Source: Psychrobacillus sp042885655
GTDB taxonomy: Bacteria; Bacillota; Bacilli; Bacillales_A; Planococcaceae
Length of the DNA stretch: 64,000 nucleotides
Reading direction: 5' to 3'
Assembly: GCF_042885655.1 (NCBI RefSeq)
Contig: NZ_JBHVRO010000007.1
Location: 168,828-232,827 of the forward strand
Shown here: positions 1 through 8,357 of the stretch, in pieces
How the letters are laid out: the number at the start of each line of letters is the position of its first letter
Numbering within the stretch: the first letter of the stretch is position 1
The notes under the pieces: generated by a model
What the model was told of the DNA's origin: nothing
Databases searched by the model: none
The model's input: only the letters and a program-made list of their open reading frames with translations
Translations under genes and position numbers: made by a program

Positions 1-17
1 TTGTGCGTTTAATATAA

Positions 18-47
18 CTAACAGGAGTAGCGAGTTACTCCTGTTAG
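18..47. other. perfect 12-bp inverted repeat upstream of yacL
   Basis: Arms CTAACAGGAGTA (18-29) and TACTCCTGTTAG (36-47) are perfectly complementary around a 6-base loop. The position, just before yacL and where the end of an upstream gene (disA in Bacillus subtilis) would be expected, suggests an RNA 3' end. There is no T-run on the plus side, so a Rho-independent terminator is not certain; a processing hairpin or operator is possible. Confidence 0.5.
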
Positions 48-53
48 ACAAAA

Positions 54-83
54 TAGACGTATAAAGAGATTAGGCGGTATAAT
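54..83 (+). promoter_or_regulatory. candidate sigma-A promoter for yacL
   Basis: TAGACG (54-59) and a consensus TATAAT (78-83) are separated by 18 bases and lie about 29 bases before the yacL start. The -35 is imperfect. Visible in sequence; activity is inferred. Confidence 0.45.
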
Positions 84-111
84 AAATGGTAAATAAATGG
101 AGGTGGAGTGT

Positions 112-1197
112 TTGTTAAAATGGATTATTCAAATTGCATTCATTTTAATAGGAGGTACATTAGGGTTAATTTTTTTACCGCACTTATATGAATTTTTTAA
201 TTTATCCGATAACCCATGGATTCAAAATCCTTATGTGTCTGTTATTATTGGTGCGATCATTCTGTATATTGCGGCGTTTTTTTTAACAGACTATCTAATT
301 AACTTTATTCGATGGATGGAAGAACGGCTCTTAAAGGCACCTATAGGTGATTTGCTTTTTGGTACAATAGGGCTTGTCATAGGATTAATTGTTGCATTTT
401 TACTTGGAACAGCTATAAATAATATAGTGATTCCTGGTATCGGATCAGTAGTTCCAGTTTTATTATCTATTGTGCTTGGTTATTTAGGTTTTCAAGTAGG
501 CTTTAAAAAACGGGATGAGTTACTACAAGTTTTTACTACCTCCAAACAGCCGGGGCAAAAGAAAAAAAGTGTAGAAGAAGAGGAGGGCCTAAGTTTAGGT
601 ACCTATAAACTTCTTGATACAAGTGTCATTATAGATGGGCGAATTGCTGATATTTCACAAACTGGTTTTATGGAAGGGGTATTAGTAGTTCCTCAGTTTG
701 TTCTAACAGAATTACAACATATTGCAGATTCTTCTGATACATTGAAAAGAACAAGAGGACGTCGTGGTCTAGATGTGTTAAAAACATTACAGACGGAACG
801 TACTTCAGCTGTATTGATAGTGGAAGAAGACTTTGAAGACATACAAGAAGTCGACTTAAAGCTTATGCGTTTAGCGAAAAAAATGAATGGAATTGTAGTG
901 ACGAATGATTTCAACTTAAATAAAGTTTGTGATCTTCATCAAGTGCGGGTTCTTAACATTAATGATCTTGCAAACGCTGTAAAGCCAGTCGTTATTCCCG
1001 GGGAAATAATGCATGTAGTCGTTATTAAAGATGGTAAAGAGCACAACCAAGGTGTCGCTTACTTAGATGATGGAACGATGATTGTTGTTGAAGGTGGAAA
1101 ATCATATATTGGGCAAGCAATTAATGTAGAAGTTACAAGTGTTCTTCAAACTTCTGCAGGTCGAATGATTTTCGCTAAACCACAAGACTCAAAGTAA
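112..1197 (+). CDS. yacL: PIN/TRAM domain membrane protein YacL
   Basis: Membrane-anchored PIN-TRAM protein of 361 residues. Four hydrophobic segments fill about residues 1-125, followed by a charged linker, a PIN nuclease-like domain beginning at LLDTSVIIDGRI with acidic metal-binding positions, and a C-terminal TRAM-like RNA-binding segment of about 60 residues. The RNase role is inferred from the PIN fold; the cellular substrate is not known to me. I chose the TTG at 112 because a strong GGAGGTG at 99-105 sits six bases before it and the resulting MLKWIIQ start matches the family; the in-frame ATG at 97 lies inside the ribosome binding site region. Gene order yacL-ispD-ispF matches Bacillus. 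Confidence 0.9.
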   Translation: MLKWIIQIAFILIGGTLGLIFLPHLYEFFNLSDNPWIQNPYVSVIIGAIILYIAAFFLTDYLINFIRWMEERLLKAPIGDLLFGTIGLVIGLIVAFLLGTAINNIVIPGIGSVVPVLLSIVLGYLGFQVGFKKRDELLQVFTTSKQPGQKKKSVEEEEGLSLGTYKLLDTSVIIDGRIADISQTGFMEGVLVVPQFVLTELQHIADSSDTLKRTRGRRGLDVLKTLQTERTSAVLIVEEDFEDIQEVDLKLMRLAKKMNGIVVTNDFNLNKVCDLHQVRVLNINDLANAVKPVVIPGEIMHVVVIKDGKEHNQGVAYLDDGTMIVVEGGKSYIGQAINVEVTSVLQTSAGRMIFAKPQDSK

Positions 1198-1204
1198 TGG
1201 ATGG

Positions 1205-1245
1205 GGTTGTTTCCTAGGGTTTTGTAGGAACAACCTTTTTCTTTT
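1205..1245 (+). terminator. Rho-independent terminator after yacL
   Basis: GGTTGTTTCCTA (1205-1216) pairs with TAGGAACAACC (1225-1235) with one bulged T, followed by a TTTTTCTTTT tail. It lies 8 bases after the yacL stop and before ispD, so ispD is either expressed by read-through or from its own promoter. Confidence 0.8.
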
Positions 1246-1269
1246 GCTTACAGGAGGAGAAGGTATAAG

Positions 1270-1959
1270 ATGTATACGGTACTATTACCTGCCGCAGGTA
1301 GTGGAAAACGCATGGGAGCAGGTCAAAATAAGCTTTTTTTAGAGTTGAGACAAATTCCAATAATAATACATACTTTGAGAGTCTTTGAGCAAGATTCGAA
1401 GTGTAAACACATTGTATTAGCTGTAAAAAAAGAAGAGAAAACATTTATTGAGCAATTGTTATTAAAACATCATATTACGAAAGTTGTTGCAATTACTGAA
1501 GGTGGAGCAGAAAGGCAGCATAGTGTATATGCTTGTTTAAAATGTTCTCCTGACAAAGGGATTGTACTTGTGCATGATGCAGCAAGACCTTTTATAAAAC
1601 AGGAAGTCATACACCAACTTGTTCAAACTGCTATGGAATCGGGAGCTGCGGTAGCCGCAGTTCGTGCAAAAGATACGATGAAAAAAGTAGAGAACGGTAT
1701 AATTCAAGAAACGGTAGATCGTGAAAGTTTGTGGATTATTCAAACACCACAAGCTTTTCAATTTGAACTATTAGAAAAAGCAGAGCGTATTGCGGAAGAA
1801 GAAGCATTTTTGGGTACGGATGAAGCGATGCTTGTCGAACGTTTAGGAGAGCAAGTTCACATAGTGGAAAGTACGTATGATAATGTAAAGATGACGACAA
1901 AGGAAGATCTTCTCTTTGGAGAAGTAATATTAAATAAACTTAAGCAGGGGGAACAATAA
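1270..1959 (+). CDS. ispD: 2-C-methyl-D-erythritol 4-phosphate cytidylyltransferase
   Basis: Third enzyme of the MEP isoprenoid pathway; transfers CMP from CTP to methylerythritol 4-phosphate in the cytoplasm. The 229-residue length is normal. The nucleotide-binding loop PAAGSGKRMG near residues 7-16 with a following K, the VHDAARPF motif, the IIQTPQAF stretch, GTDEAMLVE and STYDNVKMTT near the C-terminus are all present. The ATG at 1270 follows AGGAGGAGAAGG. The gene is one base away from ispF, the usual coupled pair in Bacillus. No missing key residues noticed. Confidence 0.97.
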   Translation: MYTVLLPAAGSGKRMGAGQNKLFLELRQIPIIIHTLRVFEQDSKCKHIVLAVKKEEKTFIEQLLLKHHITKVVAITEGGAERQHSVYACLKCSPDKGIVLVHDAARPFIKQEVIHQLVQTAMESGAAVAAVRAKDTMKKVENGIIQETVDRESLWIIQTPQAFQFELLEKAERIAEEEAFLGTDEAMLVERLGEQVHIVESTYDNVKMTTKEDLLFGEVILNKLKQGEQ

Positions 1960-1960
1960 T

Positions 1961-2440
1961 ATGATGCGAATTGGTCAAGGATTTGATGTGCATGAATTTG
2001 CGGATAATCGTCCGTTAATTATAGGAGGAGTTACGATTCCTTATGAGAGAGGGCTAATTGGACATTCGGATGCGGACGTATTGCTCCATACTATTACAGA
2101 CGCAGCACTAGGCGCAATTGGAGAAGGAGATATTGGGAGACATTTCCCAGATACAGATCCAGATTTTAAAGATGCGGATTCGGCGAAATTACTAGAACAT
2201 ATATGGAAACTAGTGGATGCACGTGGTTACAAATTAGGGAATATCGATTGTACGGTTATTGCGCAAAAGCCAAAAATGGCTCCACATATTGAAGTGATTC
2301 GTGCGCGAGTAGCAGAATTACTTCAAGCGGATGTATCGCAAGTGAACGTAAAAGCAACAACTACTGAAAAGTTAGGATTTACAGGTCGAGAAGAAGGAAT
2401 TGCTTCCATGGCAACAATATTACTTGTGAAGAAAGACTAA
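1961..2440 (+). CDS. ispF: 2-C-methyl-D-erythritol 2,4-cyclodiphosphate synthase
   Basis: Converts CDP-methylerythritol 2-phosphate to the cyclic diphosphate, with release of CMP; a trimeric zinc enzyme two steps after IspD in the MEP pathway. At 159 residues it is full length. Metal ligands occur in the GFDVHEF motif near the N-terminus and in GLIGHSDADVLLH; the GDIGRHFPDTD and TTTEKLGFTGREEG motifs complete the active site at the subunit interface. Two adjacent ATG codons (1961 and 1964) are both possible; GGGGGAA upstream slightly favours either. Spacing to ispD is one base, implying co-translation. Confidence 0.97.
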   Translation: MMRIGQGFDVHEFADNRPLIIGGVTIPYERGLIGHSDADVLLHTITDAALGAIGEGDIGRHFPDTDPDFKDADSAKLLEHIWKLVDARGYKLGNIDCTVIAQKPKMAPHIEVIRARVAELLQADVSQVNVKATTTEKLGFTGREEGIASMATILLVKKD

Positions 2441-2441
2441 C

Positions 2442-2470
2442 TTTAAAAAACATGTTAGCAATGGTAGAAT
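2442..2470 (+). promoter_or_regulatory. candidate promoter of gltX
   Basis: TTTAAA (2442-2447) and TAGAAT (2465-2470) are separated by 17 bases. It begins right after the ispF stop and would give a leader of about 105 bases before gltX. Confidence 0.35.
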
Positions 2471-2477
2471 AAATAAA

Positions 2478-2580
2478 GTTTAAGCCTCCGGTGAAAGGGA
2501 TTCATCGAGCAGGCTCGATACAAGATCTGGACGCAAGTATGCCAAGGCGAATTTGATTACGTTCGAAAACTAGGAGGATA
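2478..2580 (+). other. structured leader upstream of gltX, unassigned
   Basis: The 145-base gap between ispF and gltX contains a short perfect hairpin ATCGAGC-AG-GCTCGAT (about 2503-2518) and GC-rich flanks unlike the surrounding AT-rich DNA. There is no T-box consensus (no GGAACCGCG) and no U-run terminator. I cannot assign it to a riboswitch class; it may be an attenuator or a remnant of one. Confidence 0.3.
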
Positions 2581-2585
2581 TTACA

Positions 2586-4049
2586 ATGACACAAGAAGTT
2601 CGTGTACGATACGCACCAAGTCCAACAGGGTTTTTACATATTGGAGGGGCGCGTACAGCATTATTTAATTATTTGTTTGCACGTCATCATAACGGAAAGT
2701 TTATCGTTCGTATTGAAGATACTGATATTGAACGTAATGTGGAAGGCGGCGAAATATCACAGCTTGAAAATTTGAAGTGGTTAGGCATTGAATATGATGA
2801 GTCCGTGGATATCGGAGGACCTTATGCACCGTATCGCCAAATGGAGCGTCTAGATATTTATACAAAACATGCAGAAGAAATGCTAGAAAAAGGACATGCC
2901 TATAAATGCTTCTGTACTTCGGAGGAACTAGAGGCAGATCGTGAAGTTCAAAAGGCAAATGGAGTAGCCGCTCCTATGTATAACGGTAAATGCCGTCATT
3001 TATCAGTTGACGAAGTACAAGCTAAAGAAAATGCAGGTATACCATTTACAATTCGCATGCGTGTACCTGAAAATGTAACGTATACATTTGATGATTTGGT
3101 TCGTGGATCAGTTACATTTGAATCGAAAGATGTGGGAGATTGGGTACTTGTAAAAGCTAATGGAATTCCAACATATAACTATGCAGTAGTATTAGATGAT
3201 TATTTTATGAAAATTTCACATGTATTCCGTGGGGAAGAGCATTTATCTAACACGCCAAAACAATTAATGGTATTTGACGCATTTGGATGGGATTATCCAA
3301 AATACGGACATATGACATTAATCATTAATGAAAGTCGTAAAAAGCTATCAAAACGTGATGAGTCCATTATTCAATTTGTCACTCAATATAAAGATCTTGG
3401 TTATTTGCCAGAAGCGATGTTCAACTTCTTTGCTCTTTTAGGGTGGTCACCAGAAGGAGAAGATGAAATTTTCTCGAAAGAGGAATTCATTAATATCTTT
3501 GATGTAAATCGTTTATCTAAATCACCGTCTATGTTTGATAAACAAAAGTTAACATGGATGAACAATCAATACATTAAACAGTTACCGATTGAGAAAGTGG
3601 TTGAACTTGCACTTCCTCATCTGCAAAAGGCAGAACTTCTTCCAACAGAATTAACTGTGGATGAGCATGAATGGGCTACAAAGTTGATAGCTCTTTATCA
3701 TGATCAAATGAGCTACGGGGCTGAAATCGTTGAATTATCTTCTCAGTTCTTTGATCACGAGATTGCATATACTGAAGAAGCAGCAGAAGTATTAGCAGGT
3801 GAGCAAGTTCCTGAAGTAATGGCATCGTTTAAAACACAATTAGAATCTCTAGAAACATTTGAAGCGACTGATATCAAAGCAGCGATAAAAGCAGTTCAAA
3901 AAGAAACAGGTCATAAAGGGAAAAATCTATTCATGCCAATCCGTGTAGTGACAACTGGTCAAACACATGGACCTGAGTTAGCAGATGCTATTAGTCTTAT
4001 TGGCAAAGAAAAAGTAATTGCTCGAGTGGCTAAATTCGCAAAACAATAA
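2586..4049 (+). CDS. gltX: glutamyl-tRNA synthetase
   Basis: Class I aminoacyl-tRNA synthetase charging tRNA-Glu; in Bacillus it also charges tRNA-Gln for later amidation by GatCAB. The 487 residues match the family. HIGH-type motif is PTGFLHIGGARTALF near residues 10-24, the Glu-binding RIEDTD follows, and the KMSKS-type loop reads KKLSKRD near residue 252. The C-terminal anticodon-binding helices are complete. ATG at 2586 follows CTAGGAGGATATTAC. It is followed by the cysteine T-box and cysE-cysS, the conserved Bacillus gltX-cysE-cysS arrangement. Confidence 0.97.
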   Translation: MTQEVRVRYAPSPTGFLHIGGARTALFNYLFARHHNGKFIVRIEDTDIERNVEGGEISQLENLKWLGIEYDESVDIGGPYAPYRQMERLDIYTKHAEEMLEKGHAYKCFCTSEELEADREVQKANGVAAPMYNGKCRHLSVDEVQAKENAGIPFTIRMRVPENVTYTFDDLVRGSVTFESKDVGDWVLVKANGIPTYNYAVVLDDYFMKISHVFRGEEHLSNTPKQLMVFDAFGWDYPKYGHMTLIINESRKKLSKRDESIIQFVTQYKDLGYLPEAMFNFFALLGWSPEGEDEIFSKEEFINIFDVNRLSKSPSMFDKQKLTWMNNQYIKQLPIEKVVELALPHLQKAELLPTELTVDEHEWATKLIALYHDQMSYGAEIVELSSQFFDHEIAYTEEAAEVLAGEQVPEVMASFKTQLESLETFEATDIKAAIKAVQKETGHKGKNLFMPIRVVTTGQTHGPELADAISLIGKEKVIARVAKFAKQ

Positions 4050-4051
4050 GA

Positions 4052-4080
4052 TTGACTTTCCGCTTATTAGGTGTGAAAAT
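4052..4080 (+). promoter_or_regulatory. possible promoter for the T-box leader
   Basis: TTGACT (4052-4057), a 17-base spacer and GAAAAT (4075-4080) start three bases after the gltX stop. The -10 is weak, so the leader may instead be reached by transcription from gltX. Confidence 0.3.
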
Positions 4081-4084
4081 GAGG

Positions 4085-4358
4085 ATACAAATTCCAATTT
4101 GGAAGCTATAAAAAGCTAGGAAGAGGAGAAGTAAGTAACGCAAGTTCTTTAGAGAGGACCATCACCGGCTGAAAGTGGTCTGAACCAATGGGTTACCGAA
4201 ATGCACCTCAGAGTGCCATGCCGAACATACAAGTAGGCTGGACGTATCATCTGCGTTAAAGATGCGAAGTGGAAAGGGTGTATTATTTGCCTTTTCAATC
4301 AGAGTGGAACCGCGCCCAAAGCGTCTCTGTCTATACACATAGACAGAGGCGCTTTTTT
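4085..4358 (+). promoter_or_regulatory. T-box leader, cysteine specifier, controlling cysE-cysS
   Basis: A tRNA-sensing antitermination leader. The T-box core AGAGTGGAACCGCG is at 4301-4314. Stem I lies upstream, with an AGTAACGC-type segment near 4133-4141 and, on the 3' side, GAAATGCACC, in which TGC (4202-4204) is read as the specifier codon for cysteine. The terminator GCGTCTCTGTCTAT/ATAGACAGAGGCGC plus a T-run occupies 4321-4358. Uncharged tRNA-Cys should pair with the T-box and prevent termination, coupling cysteine supply to cysE and cysS transcription. The specifier choice is my reading and fits the downstream genes. Confidence 0.9.
4321..4358 (+). terminator. T-box terminator hairpin
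   Basis: A 14-bp stem (4321-4334 with 4339-4352) with a tiny loop followed by TTTTTTATTTTTT. The 5' part overlaps the sequence that would form the competing antiterminator with the GGAACCGCG region. Confidence 0.9.
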
Positions 4359-4497
4359 ATTTTTTGGTTCTGTTAAATTAGGTTGTTTTTTATAAGAGTG
4401 AATCAATTTCATGGATAGCTATTTTGATCAATATGCCGAACATTCAAACCATGTAAAGATTAAATGTTGTTTTGTTAATTTTTGTTAATTTGTGCGA

Positions 4498-4545
4498 TAG
4501 GCGGCGACTCGTCGCTCGCCCTGCGGAAAGCGAGTGGATTTTCAT
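4498..4545 (-). repeat. partial copy of a dispersed GC-rich repeat
   Basis: GC-rich patch in AT-rich DNA. Read on the minus strand it contains CGCTTTCC (4525-4532), GGGCGAGC (4514-4521) and a following GAG-CG, the same ordered blocks seen on the plus strand at 54568-54595. It sits between the T-box terminator and cysE and lengthens that leader to about 240 bases. Family membership is inferred from these matches. Confidence 0.5.
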
Positions 4546-4601
4546 CTTTAACAACATTATCGCTTAATAGAGCCTATTTTTTAAAAAGGAGTGAAAGACG
4601 G

Positions 4602-5273
4602 ATGTTTGAGCGAATGAAGGAAGATATAGCTGTTGTGTTTGAACAGGATCCTGCTGCAACAAGTATGCTAGAAGTAGTGTTAACGTACTCAGGTTTACAT
4701 GCTATATGGAGTCACCGAATTGCGCATGCTTTTTATAAAAAGAAATTATTTTTCCTTGCACGTGTTATCTCGCAAATTAGCCGTTTTTTCACAGGAATTG
4801 AAATCCATCCAGGTGCTAAAATAGGCAGACGATTTTTCATTGACCACGGAATGGGTGTAGTCATCGGAGAAACTTGTGAAATCGGAGAAGATTGTACAAT
4901 TTATCAAGGAGTTACATTGGGAGGGACAGGGAAAGAAAAAGGGAAAAGACATCCTACCCTTGCTAATAATGTGCTGGTAGCAACAGGTGCAAAAGTTTTA
5001 GGATCCATTACAATTGGAGAAAATAGTAAAGTTGGTGCAGGGTCAGTCGTATTAAAAGATGTTCCGATTAACTCAACGGTTGTTGGTATTCCAGGAGTTG
5101 TTGTTATCCAAGATGGTGTAAAAGTGAAGAGGAATCTAAACCATCAAGATTTACCTGATCCTTTTGCAGATAGATGTAAAAAGATGGAAAATGAAATTAA
5201 TGAGTTACAGGAAGAAATAAATAAGCTTATAAAAGAAAAGGAGATAAATAAATATGGCGATTCAAATTTTTAA
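4602..5273 (+). CDS. cysE: serine O-acetyltransferase
   Basis: Transfers acetyl from acetyl-CoA to L-serine, giving O-acetylserine for cysteine synthesis. The protein is 223 residues: an N-terminal helical part, then a left-handed beta-helix of hexapeptide repeats from about residue 65. Catalytic Asp81-His82 (FFIDHGMG) and His117 (KRHPTL) are present. I start at ATG 4602 because AAGGAGTGA lies 8 bases before it and the product then aligns with known CysE length; the longer open frame from 4482 runs through the repeat element and is not real. The last 20 bases overlap cysS, so the two are translationally linked. A charged C-terminal coiled-coil-like tail (about residues 190-220) is typical. 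Confidence 0.96.
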   Translation: MFERMKEDIAVVFEQDPAATSMLEVVLTYSGLHAIWSHRIAHAFYKKKLFFLARVISQISRFFTGIEIHPGAKIGRRFFIDHGMGVVIGETCEIGEDCTIYQGVTLGGTGKEKGKRHPTLANNVLVATGAKVLGSITIGENSKVGAGSVVLKDVPINSTVVGIPGVVVIQDGVKVKRNLNHQDLPDPFADRCKKMENEINELQEEINKLIKEKEINKYGDSNF

Positions 5274-6654
5274 TACTTTAAAACGTGAAAAAGAACCCTT
5301 TGTGCCAATGGAAGAGGGAAAAGTGAAAATGTACGTTTGTGGGCCAACTGTCTACAACTATATTCACATTGGTAATGCTCGTCCTGTGATCGTATACGAC
5401 ACAGTAAGAAAGTATTTACAGTACCGTGGATATGATGTGACGTATGTATCCAACTTTACAGATGTAGACGATAAAATTATTAAAGCTGCAAATGAGCTTG
5501 GTGAAGATGTTTCTGATTTAACAGAACGTTTCATCAACGCTTACTTTGCAGATGTAGAAGCACTAGGTTGCAACAGAGCAGATTCACATCCTCGTGTAAC
5601 TGATCATATGCAAGAAATTATTGATTTTATAAAGGTTTTGGAAGAAAAAGGATATGCTTATGAATCTCAAGGAGATGTATATTACCGAACGAGAAAGTTC
5701 GAGGGTTATGGTAAGCTTTCACATCAATCAGTGGATGATTTAAAAGTTGGTGCCCGTATCGAAACTGGTGAAAAGAAAGAAGACGCACTAGATTTTGCAT
5801 TGTGGAAAGCAGCAAAGCCGGGAGAGATTTTCTGGGAGAGTCCATGGGGTCAAGGACGTCCGGGTTGGCATATTGAATGTTCAGTAATGGCTCGTGAAAT
5901 TCTTGGAGATACAATTGATATACATGCAGGAGGTCAAGACTTAACTTTTCCTCACCATGAAAATGAAATTGCTCAATCAGAAGCGAGAACTGGAAAAACT
6001 TTTGCGAGATATTGGATGCATAATGGCTATATTAATATTGATAATGAAAAGATGTCAAAATCACTTGGCAATTTTGTGTTAGTAAACGATATTCGTAAAC
6101 AAATTGATCCGCAAGTTTTAAGATTGTTCATGTTGAGTGTCCACTACCGTCACCCAATTAACTACTCTGGGGATCTAGTAGAACAAGCAGAAGCTGGTCT
6201 TGAACGAATTCGCACTTCTTATGCAAATGTGTTACATCGCTTAGATGCAACTGCTGATTTAGGAGATCATCATGATACTTGGCTATATAAAATCGGAGAA
6301 GTGAAAGAGCAATTTATTGTTGCGATGGATGATGATTTCAATACAGCTAACGGAATTGCAGCAGTGTTTGAACTATCCAAGCTTGCAAATACGTATTTGC
6401 TTGAAAAACAAACTTCCGAAAAAGTGTTAAAGCAATTTCTTTCTGTATTTGATGAGTTAACGTCCGTATTAGGGCTTACGCTTAGACAAGAAAAAGAAGT
6501 GTTGGATGAAGAGATCGATGCTTTGATTGAAGAGCGTAACCAAGCGAGAAAGGATCGTAACTTTGCACGCGCAGATGAAATTAGAGACCAATTAAAAGAA
6601 ATGAATATTATTTTAGAAGATACTGCACAAGGTATCCGATGGAAAAGAGGATAA
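5254..6654 (+). CDS. cysS: cysteinyl-tRNA synthetase
   Basis: Class I synthetase for tRNA-Cys, a zinc enzyme. 466 residues, full length. HIGH motif is YIHIGNARP near residues 30-38; zinc ligands are expected at Cys in CGPTVYN, the Cys in WHIECS, and His/Glu in FPHHENE; KMSKS is EKMSKSLGN. ATG 5254 is preceded by AAAGGAG inside the cysE end, and the genes overlap by 20 bases. Regulation comes from the upstream cysteine T-box. It is followed at four bases by mrnC. Confidence 0.97.
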   Translation: MAIQIFNTLKREKEPFVPMEEGKVKMYVCGPTVYNYIHIGNARPVIVYDTVRKYLQYRGYDVTYVSNFTDVDDKIIKAANELGEDVSDLTERFINAYFADVEALGCNRADSHPRVTDHMQEIIDFIKVLEEKGYAYESQGDVYYRTRKFEGYGKLSHQSVDDLKVGARIETGEKKEDALDFALWKAAKPGEIFWESPWGQGRPGWHIECSVMAREILGDTIDIHAGGQDLTFPHHENEIAQSEARTGKTFARYWMHNGYINIDNEKMSKSLGNFVLVNDIRKQIDPQVLRLFMLSVHYRHPINYSGDLVEQAEAGLERIRTSYANVLHRLDATADLGDHHDTWLYKIGEVKEQFIVAMDDDFNTANGIAAVFELSKLANTYLLEKQTSEKVLKQFLSVFDELTSVLGLTLRQEKEVLDEEIDALIEERNQARKDRNFARADEIRDQLKEMNIILEDTAQGIRWKRG

Positions 6655-6658
6655 ACTT

Positions 6659-7078
6659 GTGGGTGATTTTAAACTATCTGATGTAAAGCAATTAAACTCT
6701 TTGGCTTTAGCGTATATGGGAGATGCTGTATTCGAACAAGTTGTTCGAGAGCATCTCATTCGTTCAGGTCGTGTAAAACCTAATATTTTGCATAGAGAAG
6801 CTACAAAATATGTATCTGCAAAAGCACAAGCCACAATTGTTAGAGAATTGTTAAACACTAATTTTCTAACTGAAGAAGAAGAGGCGGTATTAAGAAGAGG
6901 TAGAAATGCAAAGTCTGGTACTGTACCCAAAAATACAGATGTTCAAACATACCATTATAGTACAGCGTTTGAAGCGGTAGTAGGAAGTCTATATTTAAGT
7001 GAGCAAAAGGAACGATTACAGGAGTTGCTTCAATTCTCTATTAAATTTATTGACGGACAGAAAGGGGAGAAAAAATAA
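6659..7078 (+). CDS. mrnC: Mini-ribonuclease III
   Basis: RNase III catalytic-domain protein without the double-stranded RNA-binding domain, involved in 23S rRNA 3' processing in Bacillus. 139 residues, usual size. The catalytic acidic motif is YMGDAVFEQ near residues 19-27, with a second acidic cluster (TAFEAVVGSLYL) near 103-114. Starts at GTG 6659 with AAGAGGATAA before it. The stop overlaps the rlmB start by one base (TAATG), a coupled arrangement conserved in Bacillus (yazC-yacO). Confidence 0.93.
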   Translation: MGDFKLSDVKQLNSLALAYMGDAVFEQVVREHLIRSGRVKPNILHREATKYVSAKAQATIVRELLNTNFLTEEEEAVLRRGRNAKSGTVPKNTDVQTYHYSTAFEAVVGSLYLSEQKERLQELLQFSIKFIDGQKGEKK

Positions 7079-7839
7079 TGACAGAACAAACAGAACAAAC
7101 GGGTGAAATAATTGCAGGAAAAAACCCAGTAGTAGAAGCTTTACGTTCGGGTAGAGATATGAACAAGGTGTGGATTGCGGAAGGTGTACAAAAGAGCGGT
7201 ATCAATGAAATTATTCAATTAGCAAAAGAAGCAGGAATTATCGTTCAATTTGTTCCGAAGAAGAAGTTGGATAACTTAACAGATGCAAATCATCAAGGGA
7301 TCGTTGCTTCAGTAGCTGCTTATCGTTATGCAGAACTAGATGATTTATTTGAACTGGCAGCTAGTAAAAAAGAGGATCCACTTTTTATTATTTTAGATGA
7401 AATTGAAGATCCGCATAATCTTGGTTCCATTATGCGGACTGCAGACGCAGTTGGTGCTCACGGTATTATTATTCCAAAGAGACGTGCAGTAGGGCTAACG
7501 GCAGTGGTGGCAAAAGCTTCTACAGGTGCTATAGAGCATATACCTGTGTATCGTGCAGGCAACTTAGCGCAAACAGTTGATGAGTTAAAAGCGCGGGGTG
7601 TTTGGGTTGCAGGAACAGATGCAACAAAATCAACTGACTATCGAAATATGGATGCAACACTTCCGCTAGCACTTATCATTGGTAGTGAAGGAAAAGGAAT
7701 GGGGCGTTTATTAAAAGATAAGTGTGACTTCTTATACCATTTGCCGATGGTCGGTCATGTGACAAGTTTGAATGCGTCTGTTGCTACGGCTATACTTTTA
7801 TACGAAGTATTGCGTGTCAGACGTCCGCTTAAAGGATAG
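7078..7839 (+). CDS. rlmB: 23S rRNA (guanosine-2'-O-)-methyltransferase RlmB
   Basis: SPOUT-class methyltransferase that 2'-O-methylates a guanosine of 23S rRNA with S-adenosylmethionine. The 253-residue protein has an N-terminal substrate-binding domain (GKNPVVEAL) and the trefoil-knot SPOUT domain with motif 1 DEIEDPHNLGSIMRTAD, motif 2 IIGSEGKG and motif 3 MVGHVTSLNASVA, each containing the conserved Asn/Arg, Glu and Ser/Asn. Start is ATG 7078, overlapping the mrnC stop by one base, and the gene ends five bases before rae1. Confidence 0.94.
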   Translation: MTEQTEQTGEIIAGKNPVVEALRSGRDMNKVWIAEGVQKSGINEIIQLAKEAGIIVQFVPKKKLDNLTDANHQGIVASVAAYRYAELDDLFELAASKKEDPLFIILDEIEDPHNLGSIMRTADAVGAHGIIIPKRRAVGLTAVVAKASTGAIEHIPVYRAGNLAQTVDELKARGVWVAGTDATKSTDYRNMDATLPLALIIGSEGKGMGRLLKDKCDFLYHLPMVGHVTSLNASVATAILLYEVLRVRRPLKG

Positions 7840-7843
7840 AAAG

Positions 7844-8353
7844 ATGCAGATTCTACTTGTCGATGGTTATAATATTATCGGCGCATGGAATGAATTAAGG
7901 CTATTAAAAAAAGAAAAATTATTAGACGCTAGAGACCGATTGATTGAACTAATGGCAGAATATAAAGCATTTACAGGTACGCGAGTGATTGTGGTGTTTG
8001 ATGCACATCTAGTACCAGGAATAGAGAATAAACAGAAGCAAAATGATGTAGAGATAATATTTACTCGTGAAAATGAGACTGCGGATGAACGTATTGAAAA
8101 GCTCACGCAAGAGTTAAATGGGAGAAGAGTTCAAATTCATGTAGCAACCTCGGATATGACAGAGCAAAGAGTTGTTTTTGGACAAGGTGCATTACGAAAA
8201 TCTGCCAGAGAATTTGAAATTGAAATGGCTTCTATTTCATCGAATATTACGAAAAAGGTGAGGAATATCCAAGAAAACAAGCCAACGTCAAAAATACATT
8301 TAACAGATGAAGTTGCAGAAATTTTCGAAAAATGGCGAAGAGGAATAAAATGA
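7844..8353 (+). CDS. rae1: ribosome-associated A-site mRNA endonuclease Rae1 (YacP, NYN domain)
   Basis: NYN/PIN-like ribonuclease; in Bacillus subtilis Rae1 cleaves mRNA within the ribosomal A site. The 169-residue product begins MQILLVDGYNIIGAWNEL, the diagnostic NYN motif with the catalytic Asp, and has further acidic residues at VVFDAH and TSDMTEQ. I place the start at ATG 7844 rather than the upstream in-frame ATG at 7772, which lies within rlmB; AAAGGATAGAA gives the ribosome binding site. Part of the cysE-cysS-mrnC-rlmB-rae1 run. Confidence 0.92.
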   Translation: MQILLVDGYNIIGAWNELRLLKKEKLLDARDRLIELMAEYKAFTGTRVIVVFDAHLVPGIENKQKQNDVEIIFTRENETADERIEKLTQELNGRRVQIHVATSDMTEQRVVFGQGALRKSAREFEIEMASISSNITKKVRNIQENKPTSKIHLTDEVAEIFEKWRRGIK

Positions 8354-8357
8354 TGGA

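Noticed and set aside
2441..2585. T-box leader for gltX
   Set aside because: No GGAACCGCG-type T-box and no terminator were found; only the cysE T-box at 4301-4314 is real.
4482..4601. N-terminal extension of cysE from an upstream start
   Set aside because: The extension runs through the GC-rich repeat fragment and has no similarity to CysE; ATG 4602 has a good ribosome binding site and gives the family length.
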